Assembly (NCBI GenBank): GCA_012270485.1 | Contig: JAAXIF010000023.1 | Coordinates: 1-64,000 of the forward strand | Origin: Sphingobacteriales bacterium | GTDB taxonomy: Bacteria > Bacteroidota > Bacteroidia > Chitinophagales > Chitinophagaceae | Direction: 5' to 3' | Length of the DNA: 64,000 nucleotides | Shown here: piece by piece, positions 1 to 8,396 of the stretch | How positions within the stretch are numbered: the stretch's first letter is position 1 | Layout: each line of letters opens with the position of its first letter | The notes under the pieces: model-generated | Database searches by the model: none | Told to the model about the DNA's origin: nothing | What the model saw: only the letters and a program-made list of their open reading frames with translations | Made by a program: the position numbers and the translations under genes

Positions 1-58
1 TAATCATCCCTTTTTTTATGACATCTATTAAATATTTAGTCGGACAATAGTGATAAAA

Positions 59-111
59 AATAAGGAACAGAGAAAATGAAGCACAATTGTCCCCTTTCTC
101 TGTTCCTTATT
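59..111. repeat. Inverted repeat downstream of rnc
   Basis: Two 17-bp perfect complementary arms (59-75 and 95-111) are separated by 19 bases. The arm word (AATAAGGAACAGAGAAA) contains short degenerate repeats of AGGAACAGAG type, and the word continues to the right arm's outside flank. It lies just past the rnc stop, so it could end or stabilise the leftward acpP-fabF-rnc transcript. There is no clean T-run, so terminator function is an inference. Confidence 0.6.
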
Positions 112-133
112 CCTCTGTTTCTTATTTCTTAAT

Positions 134-844
134 TTAAAGCCCCAACTTCTCCACCGCCACTTGAGCAGCTACTTGTGAAGCGTCTTTTTTGTTGTAGCCT
201 TTTCCGATAGCCAGCAGTTCGCCATCGAGCATAATGTGTATGGTAAACAGACGACGGGAGCCTTCCATTTTTTCATCGGCGAGGTCAAAAGAGAGTGTTT
301 TGCCATTTTTACTGGCCCAGCCGATCAGTTTATTTTTCAAATTGATGTCTACAGACTCCAGATCATCCACAAACATGTGTGGTATTACGATCTGTTTCAA
401 TACCCAATGTTGTGTTTTTTCGTAGCCTTTATCGAGATAGACGGCACCTACCACTGCTTCGAGTGTATTACCAAAAATCTGACTGCCTTTGAGTGAGCTA
501 TCGAATTTGTTGTAGAAAGTTAGTTTGCGTAATCCCATCTTGAGTGCAATATCATTCAATTGCTGACGGTTCACCATTTTACTACGCATTTCGGTGAGAA
601 AACCTTCGCCTTTATAAGGGTAACGTTTGAACAGATAGTCAGCCACCACTGCGCTCAATACTGCATCACCTAAGTATTCCAAGCGCTCATTGTTTTCTTC
701 CGGTGTATCTTTTACAGAACGATGGCTGAGTGCTGTGCGGTATAACAAAAGATTACCGGGCTTTAATCCCAATACATTCTTTAGCTGAGCCTCGAATGAG
801 GCGTCGGGTGAAGATGAGGAGAAAAGTTTTTTGAAAAACTGCAC
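134..844 (-). CDS. rnc: Ribonuclease III
   Basis: A 236-residue double-strand-specific endoribonuclease that processes rRNA precursors and structured mRNAs in the cytoplasm. The RNase III signature ERLEYLGDA is present near residue 54, followed by the second acidic site in EAVVGAVYLDKGY. The C-terminal third is a double-stranded RNA binding domain ending in DASQVAAQVAVEKLGL. Length fits the family. The start is GTG at 844, because no in-frame ATG precedes the catalytic domain. It sits 3 bases after the fabF stop, in the acpP-fabF-rnc order common in bacteria, so it is almost certainly cotranscribed. Identification is firm. Confidence 0.97.
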   Translation of the reverse strand: MQFFKKLFSSSSPDASFEAQLKNVLGLKPGNLLLYRTALSHRSVKDTPEENNERLEYLGDAVLSAVVADYLFKRYPYKGEGFLTEMRSKMVNRQQLNDIALKMGLRKLTFYNKFDSSLKGSQIFGNTLEAVVGAVYLDKGYEKTQHWVLKQIVIPHMFVDDLESVDINLKNKLIGWASKNGKTLSFDLADEKMEGSRRLFTIHIMLDGELLAIGKGYNKKDASQVAAQVAVEKLGL

Positions 845-847
845 AAG

Positions 848-2101
848 TTATGCTGAATATTTTTTGACAATCACACAGGCATTGTGTCCACCAAAACCAA
901 AGGTATTACTCAATGCTGCACGAACAGTTTTCTTTTGTGCCTGATTAAAAGTAAAATTCAATTTTGGATCCAATTCCGGATCATCGGTAAAGTGATTGAT
1001 CGTGGGTGGAATGATATCATGGATCACGCTTTGGATACAAGCAATGGCTTCAATAACACCCGCAGCACCCAAACAGTGACCGGTCATCGACTTCGTAGCA
1101 CTGATATTGAGGTTGTAAGCGTGTTCACCAAATACTTCCGTAATGGCTTTTGCTTCTGCACCATCACCCAAAGGTGTAGAAGTACCATGGGTATTGATAT
1201 AATCAATTTCATCGGCACGCATCCCTGCATCTTTCAATGCTGCGAGCATTACATTACGTGCCCCGAGTCCTTCCGGATGTGGCGCGGTTAAATGATACGC
1301 ATCTGCAGTAGCTCCACCACCAGCAATTTCACAGTATATTTTTGCACCACGTTTGATGGCATGATCATAATCTTCAAGAATCAAAGCACCTGCAGCTTCT
1401 CCCATCACAAAACCATCGCGATCTTTATCGTAAGGGCGACTGGCTGTTTTAGGATCATCGTTGCGTTCGCTCATGGCTTTCATGGCATTGAAACCACCGA
1501 GACCCGCTTCGCTGATCACCGCTTCGGCTCCTCCGGAAATAATGATATCTGCTTTACCCAATCGAATGGTATCCACAGCGCTGATGATGGCATTGGTACT
1601 GGATGCACAAGCACTCACCACCGCATAATTCGGACCACGGAATCCGTGGCGCATGGAGATGAGTCCGGCAGCAATATCCAAGATCATTTTAGGGATGAAG
1701 AAGGGATTGAAACGAGGTGTTCCATCGCCTTTGGCGAAATTGATCACTTCTTCCTGGAAAGTAGTCAACCCACCGATACCACTGGCGAAGATCACGCCCA
1801 CTCGATCGATGTCGACATTGTCTTTGGAGATACCTGCATCGGTCACAGCCATTTCACTCGCAGCTATCGCCAATTGAGCAAAGCGGTCTGTTTTACGGGC
1901 TTCTTTCTTATCCATGAACTGGGTAGGGTCGAATCCCTTGATCTCACAGGCAAAACGGGTTTTGAATTTGGAAGCATCGAATAGTGTGATGTTATCAGCA
2001 CCCGATACACCATTGATCAGACCTGTCCAATAAGAATTGAGGTCATTTCCAAGAGGTGTAAGGGTTCCTATTCCGGTAACAACTACGCGCTTTAATTCCA
2101 T
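848..2101 (-). CDS. fabF: Beta-ketoacyl-ACP synthase II
   Basis: A condensing enzyme that adds malonyl-ACP to acyl-ACP in fatty acid elongation (type II FAS, cytoplasm). The catalytic triad is visible: Cys165 in VVSACASS, the first His in NTHGTSTPLGD and the second in KSMTGHCLGAAG. At 417 residues it has the usual length. I choose ATG at 2101, two codons inside the longest frame, whose first codon is TTG. It lies downstream of acpP with a 94-base gap that contains a hairpin, and directly upstream of rnc. Confidence 0.97.
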   Translation of the reverse strand: MELKRVVVTGIGTLTPLGNDLNSYWTGLINGVSGADNITLFDASKFKTRFACEIKGFDPTQFMDKKEARKTDRFAQLAIAASEMAVTDAGISKDNVDIDRVGVIFASGIGGLTTFQEEVINFAKGDGTPRFNPFFIPKMILDIAAGLISMRHGFRGPNYAVVSACASSTNAIISAVDTIRLGKADIIISGGAEAVISEAGLGGFNAMKAMSERNDDPKTASRPYDKDRDGFVMGEAAGALILEDYDHAIKRGAKIYCEIAGGGATADAYHLTAPHPEGLGARNVMLAALKDAGMRADEIDYINTHGTSTPLGDGAEAKAITEVFGEHAYNLNISATKSMTGHCLGAAGVIEAIACIQSVIHDIIPPTINHFTDDPELDPKLNFTFNQAQKKTVRAALSNTFGFGGHNACVIVKKYSA

Positions 2102-2122
2102 GTTCAAAACCTGTTTAAGTGA

Positions 2123-2164
2123 GCATCCGCCTTTTGTGGCCCGAAGCCGCAGAAAGGCGGATGC
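2123..2164. other. Hairpin between acpP and fabF
   Basis: A 12-bp perfect stem (GCATCCGCCTTT, 2123-2134, against 2153-2164) closes an 18-base loop in the acpP-fabF gap. There is no T-run on the leftward strand. Inference: a processing or partial attenuation structure that would let acpP mRNA outnumber fabF mRNA. The GC-rich CCGCC/GGCGG core resembles elements near 57060 and 63170. Confidence 0.5.
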
Positions 2165-2195
2165 ATGAAATTATTCCTTCAATAAATAGATGCTC

Positions 2196-2432
2196 TTACT
2201 TAGCGTGCTCTTCCAGGTAAGCAACGGCCTGACCAACAGTAGTGATGGTTTCTGCCTGCTCATCAGGAATAGAGATATTGAATTCTTTCTCGAATTCCAT
2301 AATTAACTCCACGGTATCCAGAGAATCTGCACCGAGGTCGTTAGTGAAAGAAGCCTCATTGGTTACTTCGGCCTCGTCAACCCCTAACTTGTCAACTATG
2401 ATTTTCTTTACTCTTGTTGCGATGTCTGACAT
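2196..2432 (-). CDS. acpP: Acyl carrier protein
   Basis: A 78-residue acidic carrier that holds acyl intermediates on a phosphopantetheine arm during fatty acid synthesis. The attachment serine is Ser37 in the motif [15 protein letters not shown]. Length and charge are typical. It is the first gene of the leftward acpP-fabF-rnc group. A possible promoter -7 box (TATATTTTTG on the minus strand, about 2457-2466) lies 25-35 bases upstream of the ATG, but it departs from the Bacteroidota consensus by an inserted base. Confidence 0.98.
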   Translation of the reverse strand: MSDIATRVKKIIVDKLGVDEAEVTNEASFTNDLGADSLDTVELIMEFEKEFNISIPDEQAETITTVGQAVAYLEEHAK

Positions 2433-2604
2433 TGTAAAAAGTTTTTGTTACAGCCGCAAAAATATACTTTTTGTCAAATAAGCAATCTTTTCCGGCATAT
2501 TTGTTTCCACAACCGAAAACCTCTGTTTTTACCCCTTTTTATTGCTTTTCAGGCATTCTTTATATTAAAATGATTCTTATCTTGTATCCCCTTCCCCCTC
2601 TACT

Positions 2605-3033
2605 ATGGCACTAAAACTCATTGACCACGGCTCCAAAGAATACCAGCAAATGGTAGAACTACGCTATCATATCCTGCGTAAACCGCTCGGACTCAGCTTT
2701 ACCATGGAAGAACTGGAAAAGGAAAAGCATGAGATCCTTATTGGCTGTTTTGATGAAGAAAAGCTGGAAGGCTGCTGTATGCTCAAGGACGAAGGCAATA
2801 AAACCGTTCGTCTACGTCAGATGGCGGTGCTGTCCGGACTCCAAGGAAAAGGTATTGGCAGGGTATTGATGATGTTCGCTGAAAACATTGCCCGTGATCG
2901 CGGCTACAAACGCCTCACCATGCATGCCCGCGGCACTGCTGTTGGCTTCTATGAAAAACTAGGCTACAATATCTGCAGCGACGAATTCTTTGAAGTAACG
3001 ATTCCGCATTATATCATGGACAAGACCCTGTAG
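2605..3033 (+). CDS. GNAT family N-acetyltransferase
   Basis: A 142-residue single-domain protein with the GNAT fold. The acetyl-CoA pyrophosphate loop is seen as GLQGKGIGRVLM (around residues 79-90), preceded by the strand VRLRQMAVLS and followed by YEKLGYN near the end. These proteins move acetyl from acetyl-CoA to an amine. The substrate here cannot be told from sequence. It is divergent from acpP and stands alone. The ATG at 2605 is the only sensible start. Confidence 0.9.
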   Translation: MALKLIDHGSKEYQQMVELRYHILRKPLGLSFTMEELEKEKHEILIGCFDEEKLEGCCMLKDEGNKTVRLRQMAVLSGLQGKGIGRVLMMFAENIARDRGYKRLTMHARGTAVGFYEKLGYNICSDEFFEVTIPHYIMDKTL

Positions 3034-3046
3034 GAATAGGAAATAT

Positions 3047-3128
3047 GAAATAAGAAACATGAAATAAGAAATGAGAAAGTAGGTGTCATATTATCCTTTC
3101 TTATTCCTTATTTCCTGTTTCTTATTTC
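3047..3128. repeat. Self-complementary short-repeat array
   Basis: Left arm 3047-3079 and right arm 3096-3128 are complementary over about 33 bases with three or four mismatches. Each arm is itself built of near-tandem copies of a word like GAAATAAGAAAC. It sits between the convergent acetyltransferase and YcxB-like genes and runs into the last codons of the latter, so it can serve as a bidirectional terminator-like hairpin. Confidence 0.65.
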
Positions 3129-3598
3129 TCTGTTATCTTCTTCCTCAACATCCCTCTCAAATCATGCCGAAACTCCTCTCCCATGTTTTCTTTGGGAACA
3201 AGGAAGAAGGATTTACTGTCGAAATAGAGATGAAAGAAATGCGGACTTTCAAAATAGCGCGAGAACTTTTTCCAATCCCAGTCTACATAGCCACGTTCAT
3301 TTTCTAAACGAATATGATCATCCGTGAAATCAATGATGAAATCGTCTTTGAATGTTTGTGCTTTTTTGTAGATATTATTTGGAAGGATATACCAGAAAGA
3401 TGCCATTAACATGATCCAGATAAATGACCCCAATAAAAAGGGCTCAGGTCTGATCTTTTTAAAATAAAACAAAGCTGCCGCTGCAATCGCAAATACATTC
3501 ACCAATACCATCAATACCCGAATCTCAGGCTTTTGTACAAAATGATAGCGCAGCGCTTGGATGACTTTCTTTTTATCGTAGGAAAAGCTGATTTGCAT
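3122..3598 (-). CDS. Small membrane protein, YcxB-like
   Basis: A 158-residue protein with two adjacent hydrophobic segments (about residues 30-50 and 55-75), followed by a soluble C-terminal part with FIDFTDDHIRLENERGYVDWDWKKFSRYFESP. This matches the layout of YcxB-like C-terminal domain proteins: two helices, then a PH-like region often containing W-x-W near an aromatic stretch. Function is unknown. The tail KKITEK is encoded within the short-repeat array, so the last residues may be drifting. ATG at 3598. Confidence 0.7.
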   Translation of the reverse strand: MQISFSYDKKKVIQALRYHFVQKPEIRVLMVLVNVFAIAAAALFYFKKIRPEPFLLGSFIWIMLMASFWYILPNNIYKKAQTFKDDFIIDFTDDHIRLENERGYVDWDWKKFSRYFESPHFFHLYFDSKSFFLVPKENMGEEFRHDLRGMLRKKITEK

Positions 3599-3630
3599 GG
3601 GGCAAAGATAGGGAGGGATGTCCGATCTCA

Positions 3631-3684
3631 GATCTCAGATCGCAGATGTCGGATTTCTGATGTCGGATATGGGATTTTTCACTT
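3631..3684. repeat. Direct repeat, left copy
   Basis: A 54-base element starting GATCTCAGATCGCAGATG. It recurs at 4522-4574 in the same orientation with two substitutions and one indel. The two copies bracket the cassette at 3887-4523. The element contains smaller internal echoes (GATGTCGGAT) and is followed in both copies by TCATCATT. Confidence 0.85.
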
Positions 3685-3737
3685 TAACATTCATCATTCA
3701 AAATTCTACATTCATTATTGATCCCCTCCCTTTTACC

Positions 3738-3776
3738 GTCATTTCAAGCGTGGCAAGAAATCTCCCACCTGCTAGG
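3738..3776. repeat. Dispersed GTCAT-type element, copy 1
   Basis: GTCATTTCAAGCGTGGCAAG, followed by AAATCTCCCACCTGCTAGG. A related copy starts at 8011 (GTCATCCCGACGAAGGAGGG, then ATCTCCCACCT). The shared frame GTCAT...GA...ATCTCCCACCT suggests a genome-dispersed intergenic repeat. The copy number outside this window is unknown. Confidence 0.55.
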
Positions 3777-3886
3777 CTTTACTCTGGCAACATTATTGAA
3801 AAACTGTAACCTAAAATCAAGTATAAATACGGTAAAAAAAGAGCATTACAAAATGCATCTTGCTTGCTTAATTGTTCTACTCATTT

Positions 3887-4210
3887 ATGATTTTATATAG
3901 AGCCATTTCAGATGCTGAAAAAGAGGATTTAGGAATTGATCAAAAATTCAGAACACAAATAAATACACTAGAAGCGAAGCAATTCTTTCGCTCCGAAATA
4001 GCTGTTTGGGAATACATTCAATTGGCTTCTATACGTCAGTTTATCCCACCATACACTTATACAGTATCGGTTTTCATAGATGATCATTGTTTTGAAAACC
4101 TCACATACGAACAACAAGTATTAGATGGACACGAAGCCATTAGCATTGAGAGCAACCACTTGTATAACTTCAATAAATGTGTTAACTTTATTGAAGTGTA
4201 TGTTATCTAA
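3887..4210 (+). CDS. Hypothetical protein, cassette gene 1
   Basis: A 107-residue protein that I do not recognise with certainty. It opens ILYRAISDAEKEDL, then FRTQINTLEAKQFF and a C-terminal strand VNFIEVYVI. The N-terminal LYRAIS strand and the later E-x-K-x-F element loosely recall the layout of small ADP-ribosyltransferase-like domains, but no full catalytic triad can be assigned. The start is ATG 3887; an upstream TTG at 3872 would add five residues. Its stop overlaps the start of the EF-Tu-like gene by 11 bases, so the two are probably translated in a coupled way. It may be cytoplasmic, since no signal peptide is seen. Confidence 0.6.
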   Translation: MILYRAISDAEKEDLGIDQKFRTQINTLEAKQFFRSEIAVWEYIQLASIRQFIPPYTYTVSVFIDDHCFENLTYEQQVLDGHEAISIESNHLYNFNKCVNFIEVYVI

Positions 4211-4523
4211 AACGACCTATAATATCAAAGCTAAAATCTCATTGCTGCCCACCGAATTAGGCGGCAGAAAAAACCCAGTGTCAACAGGCTATCGTCCGTC
4301 ACTGGCCTTCAACTCTATTCAGCACTTTTCAGGGGAAATTGAACTTTTAGATCAGCAACAAATTAAGCCGGGTCAATCAGGAACTGTATTGATTAAACTA
4401 ATACCTGCGAAACACATACGCAAGAACCTCAAGTCTAATGACGCATTTACACTCAATGAAGGCAATAAAGCCGTAGGTTCCGGTATTATCATTACTGCTG
4501 AAAAGATAGGAACTGATACTTGA
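4200..4523 (+). CDS. Stand-alone EF-Tu domain III-like protein
   Basis: About 107 residues from ATG 4200. The body aligns by eye with the C-terminal barrel of elongation factor Tu: IKAKISLLPTELGGR matches VYILSKDEGGR, then TGYRPSLAF matches KGYRPQFYF, SGEIEL matches TGTIEL, IKPGQSGTVLIKLIPA matches VMPGDNIKMVVTLIHP, and FTLNEGNKAVGSGII matches FAIREGGRTVGAGVV. The GTPase domain and domain II are absent, and no frame carrying them lies upstream, so this is a free domain and not a broken tuf. A longer frame from 4125 is possible but would overlap gene 1 heavily. Function unknown; context suggests partnership with gene 1. Confidence 0.8.
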   Translation: MLSKTTYNIKAKISLLPTELGGRKNPVSTGYRPSLAFNSIQHFSGEIELLDQQQIKPGQSGTVLIKLIPAKHIRKNLKSNDAFTLNEGNKAVGSGIIITAEKIGTDT

Positions 4524-4574
4524 TCTCAGATCGCAGATGTAGGATTTCTGATGTTGGATATGGGATTTTCACTT
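4522..4574. repeat. Direct repeat, right copy
   Basis: The partner of 3631-3684, about 94 percent identical. It begins inside the stop codon of the EF-Tu-like gene. Simple ATTCATTATTCATC-type repeats follow it up to about 4610. Confidence 0.85.
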
Positions 4575-4671
4575 CATCATTGATTATTCATTATTCATCA
4601 TTCATTATTTCCTCGCTCCCTTTTTTTCACTAATTTGATCATCCACACTTCAACTTCCTAAAACAACTTGC

Positions 4672-7600
4672 ATGAAATCATTTTTTGCAAAGCTGCTTTT
4701 CCTAAATAATGGAGGGCGCTTTTATTTCAGTATTGTTTTTCTTTCCGCTTCATTCATGGTTCAAGCCCAGGGCACCAGACTGCTTCGTCAGCCGGATATC
4801 AGTGCCTCACAAATTGCTTTTGTGTATGGTGCTGATCTTTGGGTATCGGATCTGAACGGACAAAATGTTTTGCGTTTAACGAGTACACCTGCAGTGGAAA
4901 GCGAACCGCATTTTTCTCCTGACGGACAATGGATCGCTTTCACCAGCGACCGCAGTGGTAGCAATGCCGTGTATATGGTATCTGCCAAAGGTGGCGAAGC
5001 TACACGTGTTACCTGGCACCCCGCCAGTTCTGTGGCACGCGGATGGAGTAATGATGGAAAAAACATTCTCTATTCCTGTGAAAGAGAAACAGCTCCAACA
5101 GCACATATGCGTTTGTGGTCTGTACCGGCTACCGGCGGCCCCAGCAAACTACTCTCACGCCAATGGGGTAATGATGGATGTTATAGTCCGGATGGCACCA
5201 AACTCGTTGTCGATAAAATGGATCGCTGGGATGTAGAATGGAGAGCCTATCGTGGTGGACAAAACACGCCACTCATTATTTTAGACCTTGCCACACAAAG
5301 TGAAACGCTACTCCCGAATGATCGGACCATTGATATTCAACCATTGTGGTTGGGTGAACATATTTATTTTCTGAGCGACAGAAATGGTGGTGTTGCCAAT
5401 ATCTGGAGTTATCATACTGTTACCAAAGCATTGACCCAACTCACTTCTTTTAAAGGAGCAGATGTGAAATGGTTATCGGGCAATGGAAAAAAACTGATCT
5501 ATGAGCGTGAAGGATGGTTGCACCAAATGGATCTGAATGGATCTAATAGCAAACAACTCACTGTTTCTGTTGTAGGTGATTTCCCATGGGCTGCTCCTCG
5601 TTGGGAAAATGTAAGCAATCGTATTGCACGTGCTAACTTGAGTCCAACAGGTAAAAGAGCAGTGATAGAAGCACGTGGTGAGATCTTTACGGTTCCTCTT
5701 GAAAACGGCGATGTTCGCAATCTCACCAAAAGCAGTAATTCGGCAGACAGAGCTCCGATCTGGTCGCCCAAGGGAAATGAAATTGCCTGGTTTACAGATG
5801 CAGGTGCTAAAGGTTACTCACTGGTAATCGCTCCACAAGATGGCATGGGTAAAACACGCAGCATCGCCATCGGAGAATCTAAAATGGCATGGACACCTAC
5901 TTGGAGTCCGGATGGGAAATACATTGCTTTTGTAGACGATGACTTACGCATACAAGTAGTTGAACTGGCGACAGGTACCATCACTACTGCGGATGTTGGA
6001 GGTATCAATATTGAACGCGGTAGTATGGGCATCACTTGGAGTCCGGATGCACAATGGTTGGCTTATGCTAAAACCGGTGCCAATATGTTACGTGGTATCA
6101 AAGCATGGAATGTAAAAACAAAAACTATTCTCAATCTTACCGATCCATTTGCAGATGCTTTTTCACCGGCATGGGACAGAGATAATAAACACCTTTATTT
6201 CCTCGCCAGTACCGATGTTGCACTGGCCAGCGGTTGGGCCAATACCAGTTCACAAAATGCAAGACCGGAATATGAAGCTTATGTCATCAACTTAAGAAAA
6301 GCAGATCTCTCTCCTTTCAAACCCAATAGCGATGAAGAAGAAGTGAAAGCAGAAGAGAAACCCAAGACAGATAAGCCGGAAGAAAAACCAAAAACGGATG
6401 CAAAGCCTAAAGAAGATAAAGATGTGGTGATCGACATTGAACATATCGATCGTAGAACCATTCCACTACCTCTGCCTAAAAGAAATTACGGCGCTATTTA
6501 TGCCGGTCCGAGTGGTAGCATTTTCATCAATGAATTTGTACCGAACAGACCTTCTGTTTTACACAAGTTCACACTGGAAAGTAAAGAAGCCAAAGAATTT
6601 ACCACCGGTGCAGGCGGTATCAGTATTTCTGCGGATGGTAAAAAAATGTTGGCATTTCAACAAGGTAGCTGGAAAATTATTGCTACAGGTGGCCCAACAG
6701 GTGCTGATGCCAAAGCCTTGAAAACAGATCTGCGTATGTACTTGAATCGAGGTGAAGAATGGCAGCAGATTTTCAATGAAGCTTGGCGTTATGAAAGAGA
6801 TTTCTTTTACGATCCGAATATGCATGGTCGCGATTGGGATGAAGTGTACAAACGTTATGCGCCACTGGTTCCTTTTGTAAAACACAGAGATGATCTGCGT
6901 TATATTTTGGACCAAGTAAATGGTGAACTCAGTGTAGGTCACAGTTTTGTGGGTGGTGGTGATTATCCTTCCACCGATATTGCAAGTGTTGGATTATTAG
7001 GTGCTGATCTGGTGATCGATAAAGGACGTTGGAAAATTGCTCGTATCTACACAACTGAAAGCTGGAATCCCGGATTGAGCAGTCCATTAGACAGACCCGG
7101 CATCAAAGTAGCTACCGGTGATTATATTGTTGGTATTAATGGCAAAGAATTAACCGCGAATGATGATCCTTATCAATTCTTGGATGGCACTGCCGATATT
7201 CAAACCGTATTACACATTAATAAAACAGCTGAATTTGAAAATCATTGGACAGAAATCGTAAAACCCATTCGCAATGAAACAGCATTGAGGCAAAGAGTGT
7301 GGGTAGAAGATAATAGAAGAATGGTGGATAGTTTAAGTGGTGGTAAGCTGGCTTATGTGTGGGTACCGAATACAGGTCAGCCCGGTTTTGTAAGTTTTAA
7401 CCGTTACTATTTTGCACAACAAAATAAATTGGGTGCGGTGATTGATGAGCGTTACAATGGCGGTGGTTTATTGGATGATTATATGGTTGATCTGATGAAT
7501 CGTTCTTTACGTGCTGCACTCACCAATGAAGTACCCAATGGAAAACCGATGCAATTACCTGCCGGCATTATGGGACCTAAAGTATTACTCATCAATGAAC

Positions 7601-7962
7601 TGGCAGGTTCCGGTGGTGATTATTTCCCATGGGCATTCCGTCAACAGAAAGTAGGAGCTTTGATTGGCGCAAGAACTTGGGGTGGACTGGTAAAATCAAG
7701 TGTACACTATGCCATGGTAGATGGAGGTACTCTTACTGCTCCTGACAATGCTGTATTTGACCCGATCAACAGAAAATGGGTAGCAGAAAATGAAGGAGTA
7801 GCACCGGATATTGAAGTGAGACAAGATGCGCAATCCTTACAAGCCGGTAAAGACCCGCAGTTGGAAAGAGCGGTGAAAGAGTTGTTGCAGATACTGGGAA
7901 ATAAACCTGCGACAGAAATTAAAGTGCCTGCTTATTCAACGCCGGCTAAGCCAAAGAACTAA
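4672..7962 (+). CDS. Tricorn-like S41 peptidase with beta-propeller
   Basis: A 1096-residue secreted protease. A signal peptide spans residues 1-32 (ends VQAQG). TolB/WD40-like propeller repeats follow (many SPDGQWIAFTSD-type blades) to about residue 540. Next is a Lys/Glu/Pro-rich linker (554-585), a C-terminal helical bundle, a PDZ domain (about 780-860) and an S41 core. The tricorn catalytic set can be placed: His757 in LSVGHSF, nucleophile Ser980 in AGSGGDYF and Glu1041 in NEGVAPD. Spacing matches archaeal tricorn (H746, S965, E1023). It probably trims peptides in the periplasm. It is monocistronic, with a strong terminator just downstream. Confidence 0.93.
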   Translation: MKSFFAKLLFLNNGGRFYFSIVFLSASFMVQAQGTRLLRQPDISASQIAFVYGADLWVSDLNGQNVLRLTSTPAVESEPHFSPDGQWIAFTSDRSGSNAVYMVSAKGGEATRVTWHPASSVARGWSNDGKNILYSCERETAPTAHMRLWSVPATGGPSKLLSRQWGNDGCYSPDGTKLVVDKMDRWDVEWRAYRGGQNTPLIILDLATQSETLLPNDRTIDIQPLWLGEHIYFLSDRNGGVANIWSYHTVTKALTQLTSFKGADVKWLSGNGKKLIYEREGWLHQMDLNGSNSKQLTVSVVGDFPWAAPRWENVSNRIARANLSPTGKRAVIEARGEIFTVPLENGDVRNLTKSSNSADRAPIWSPKGNEIAWFTDAGAKGYSLVIAPQDGMGKTRSIAIGESKMAWTPTWSPDGKYIAFVDDDLRIQVVELATGTITTADVGGINIERGSMGITWSPDAQWLAYAKTGANMLRGIKAWNVKTKTILNLTDPFADAFSPAWDRDNKHLYFLASTDVALASGWANTSSQNARPEYEAYVINLRKADLSPFKPNSDEEEVKAEEKPKTDKPEEKPKTDAKPKEDKDVVIDIEHIDRRTIPLPLPKRNYGAIYAGPSGSIFINEFVPNRPSVLHKFTLESKEAKEFTTGAGGISISADGKKMLAFQQGSWKIIATGGPTGADAKALKTDLRMYLNRGEEWQQIFNEAWRYERDFFYDPNMHGRDWDEVYKRYAPLVPFVKHRDDLRYILDQVNGELSVGHSFVGGGDYPSTDIASVGLLGADLVIDKGRWKIARIYTTESWNPGLSSPLDRPGIKVATGDYIVGINGKELTANDDPYQFLDGTADIQTVLHINKTAEFENHWTEIVKPIRNETALRQRVWVEDNRRMVDSLSGGKLAYVWVPNTGQPGFVSFNRYYFAQQNKLGAVIDERYNGGGLLDDYMVDLMNRSLRAALTNEVPNGKPMQLPAGIMGPKVLLINELAGSGGDYFPWAFRQQKVGALIGARTWGGLVKSSVHYAMVDGGTLTAPDNAVFDPINRKWVAENEGVAPDIEVRQDAQSLQAGKDPQLERAVKELLQILGNKPATEIKVPAYSTPAKPKN

Positions 7963-7981
7963 TACAATTTGTTTTGATTTC

Positions 7982-8008
7982 AAAAACGCCCTCAATGAGG
8001 GCGTTTTT
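7982..8008 (+). terminator. Rho-independent terminator of the tricorn-like gene
   Basis: A perfect stem (ACGCCCTC / GAGGGCGT extended by A:T pairs, 12 bp in all) with a three-base AAT loop and a TTTTT tail, 20 bases after the stop codon at 7962. This is the clearest intrinsic terminator in the left half of the window. Confidence 0.92.
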
Positions 8009-8010
8009 GT

Positions 8011-8050
8011 GTCATCCCGACGAAGGAGGGATCTCCCACCTCCAACAGGT
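8011..8050. repeat. Dispersed GTCAT-type element, copy 2
   Basis: The second copy of the element at 3738-3776, directly after the terminator. The following 50 bases end in CAAAATGACAG, near the reverse complement of the element's first bases, so the whole stretch to about 8103 may be a loose palindrome. Confidence 0.55.
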
Positions 8051-8150
8051 ATCATCAAAACATCTCAACTTAAAACAACACCCAAGCGGATCAAAATGAC
8101 AGGGTTACTATTAGGTTAGTAAACATGGATCAGGGTGACTGGTCTTTACT

Positions 8151-8194
8151 CCGTTACAAGTCCGCTACAAGTCCGTTATAAGTCCGTTATCGGT
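8151..8194. repeat. 11-bp tandem repeat, four units
   Basis: Four head-to-tail units: CCGTTACAAGT, CCGCTACAAGT, CCGTTATAAGT and CCGTTATCGGT. A degenerate fifth unit starts CCGTATTGCAT. The 11-base period is close to one helical turn. No coding frame runs through it. It lies in the 656-base gene-free gap at 7963-8618, which otherwise holds the terminator, the GTCAT-type element and the hairpin at 8397. Confidence 0.8.
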
Positions 8195-8396
8195 CCGTAT
8201 TGCATACGGTATCCATTCGAGTTTCATTTGATATTCATCCGCCCTCCATTCTTATGACATCAACCCTCCCCTTAGGCATCAGCTTATCCTCCCCTTGTCT
8301 ATCTAAGGCATTCGCTTTGACCCTTTGTTGCCGACGCGATCTGTGATCATAAGACTACTCAGGGTAATAAGCTCTTTAATTGTTCTGTAAGTAGTA

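Noticed and set aside
1292..1984. A 230-residue open frame on the plus strand
   Set aside because: It lies wholly antisense to fabF, whose catalytic motifs are intact; its His/Thr-rich composition is typical of a shadow frame.
4125..4199. A longer start for the EF-Tu-like gene
   Set aside because: The added residues are out of the alignment and are the shadow of gene 1; ATG 4200 gives the usual short coupled overlap.
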